From: Streptomyces milbemycinicus
Lineage (GTDB): Bacteria > Actinomycetota > Actinomycetes > Streptomycetales > Streptomycetaceae
DNA: 64,000 nt
Direction of reading: 5' to 3'
Assembly: GCF_002154605.1 (NCBI RefSeq)
Contig: NZ_MUNE01000127.1
Location: 113,375-177,374 of the forward strand
Numbering within the stretch: position 1 is the first letter of the stretch; every line of letters starts with the position of its first letter. Below, one piece after another: positions 63,756 to 64,000 of the stretch. The notes under the pieces were generated by a model. That model did no database searches, was not told the origin of the DNA, and saw nothing but the letters and a program-made list of their open reading frames with translations. A program made the translations under genes and the position numbers.

Positions 63756-64000
63756 CAGACCAGATCCTCCGTCCCGGACCTGCGGATGTAGACGGTGACC
63801 ATGGCGAGGATCGCCGCCATGAGGATGAAGGACAGTGCCGCGGCCGTCGGGTAGTCGAGGACCCGCAGGAACTGCGACTGGATGACGTTGCCGACCATCT
63901 TCTGGTCGGTGGAGCCCAGCAGCTCGGCGTTGATGTAGTCGCCCGTGGCCGGGATGAAGGTGAGCAGGGTGCCCGCGACCACGCCCGGCATGGACAGCGG
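63755..64000 (-). CDS. Spermidine/putrescine ABC permease, PotB class (partial)
   Basis: The last 80 or so residues of a PotB-like permease: 'MPGVVAGTLLTFIPATGDYI', 'LLGSTDQKMVGNVIQSQFL', and a final membrane helix 'ALSFILMAAILAMVTVYIR'. The rest lies beyond the window. It belongs to the same operon as PotC and the amine oxidase; the ATPase and binding protein are expected to the right. Confidence 0.85.
   Translation of the reverse strand, partial: PLSMPGVVAGTLLTFIPATGDYINAELLGSTDQKMVGNVIQSQFLRVLDYPTAAALSFILMAAILAMVTVYIRRSGTEDLV

Noticed and set aside
1..64000. tRNA and rRNA genes
   Set aside because: A visual scan for T-loop GGTTCGAATCC-like motifs with matching acceptor stems gave nothing convincing; a tRNAscan run would be decisive.

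Overview
The window looks like the chromosome of a Streptomyces or close relative. The DNA is very GC-rich and real genes show strong G/C at third codon positions. GTG and TTG starts and ATGA/GTGA stop-start overlaps are common. There are Tat and lipoprotein signals, LacI regulators beside secreted glycosidases, a second group of hrd-type sigma genes, SpoIIE-type phosphatase fragments and CmtR/CDF metal genes. Intact operons sit between stretches full of gene fragments and dead insertion sequences, which is typical of an accessory chromosome arm. No tRNA, rRNA or CRISPR array was seen.

Layout. (1) 1-9 kb is mostly debris: ISAs1, phage-integrase, DUF1906, Tn554-like and integrase-core transposase remnants, and a dead peptide ABC transporter. 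Intact here are an alpha/beta hydrolase, a PIG-L deacetylase and an APH-type kinase. (2) 9-38 kb is a sugar and plant-polymer region: a CE7 esterase, a GH42 beta-galactosidase, a co-directional oligosaccharide-uptake operon (lipoprotein, two permeases, two ATPases, LacI, FAD oxidoreductase, GH3 beta-glucosidase), a secreted parallel beta-helix protein, a TetR-controlled membrane protein/multicopper oxidase pair, and a LacI/GH36/2-hydroxyacid dehydrogenase block with fragments of a GH43 enzyme and a large Tat-secreted protein. (3) 38-49 kb alternates debris (HMG-CoA lyase, SpoIIE phosphatase, WYL regulator, ferredoxin, dienelactone hydrolase, kinase, IS pieces) with two notable operons: a uvrA paralogue coupled to a sigma-70 gene, and a GNAT gene coupled to an IF-1 paralogue behind a possible leader peptide and attenuator. 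(4) 49.5-55 kb holds an IS110 remnant that keeps its structured left end, a coupled four-gene operon (alpha/beta hydrolase, SCP2-like, linalool dehydratase/isomerase-like, DUF169), and an SDR divergent from it. (5) 55-58 kb is metal efflux: a CmtR-like repressor and two CDF transporters. (6) 58-64 kb has an ankyrin/SUKH protein, more IS debris, and a putrescine-type oxidase next to PotC/PotB-like permeases that runs off the right edge.

How it works together. The polymer region would cut and import short glycosides: secreted or surface enzymes, one dipeptide/oligopeptide-class importer, and GH3/GH42/GH36 enzymes without signal peptides for hydrolysis inside the cell. Three LacI/TetR regulators have recognisable palindromes near their likely targets, described as separate entries. 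The strongest candidate for undescribed biology is the linalool dehydratase/isomerase-like operon at 49931-53700. Next are the GNAT/IF-1 operon with its leader and the uvrA/sigma operon. All function calls rest on reading motifs by eye; no database search was run.
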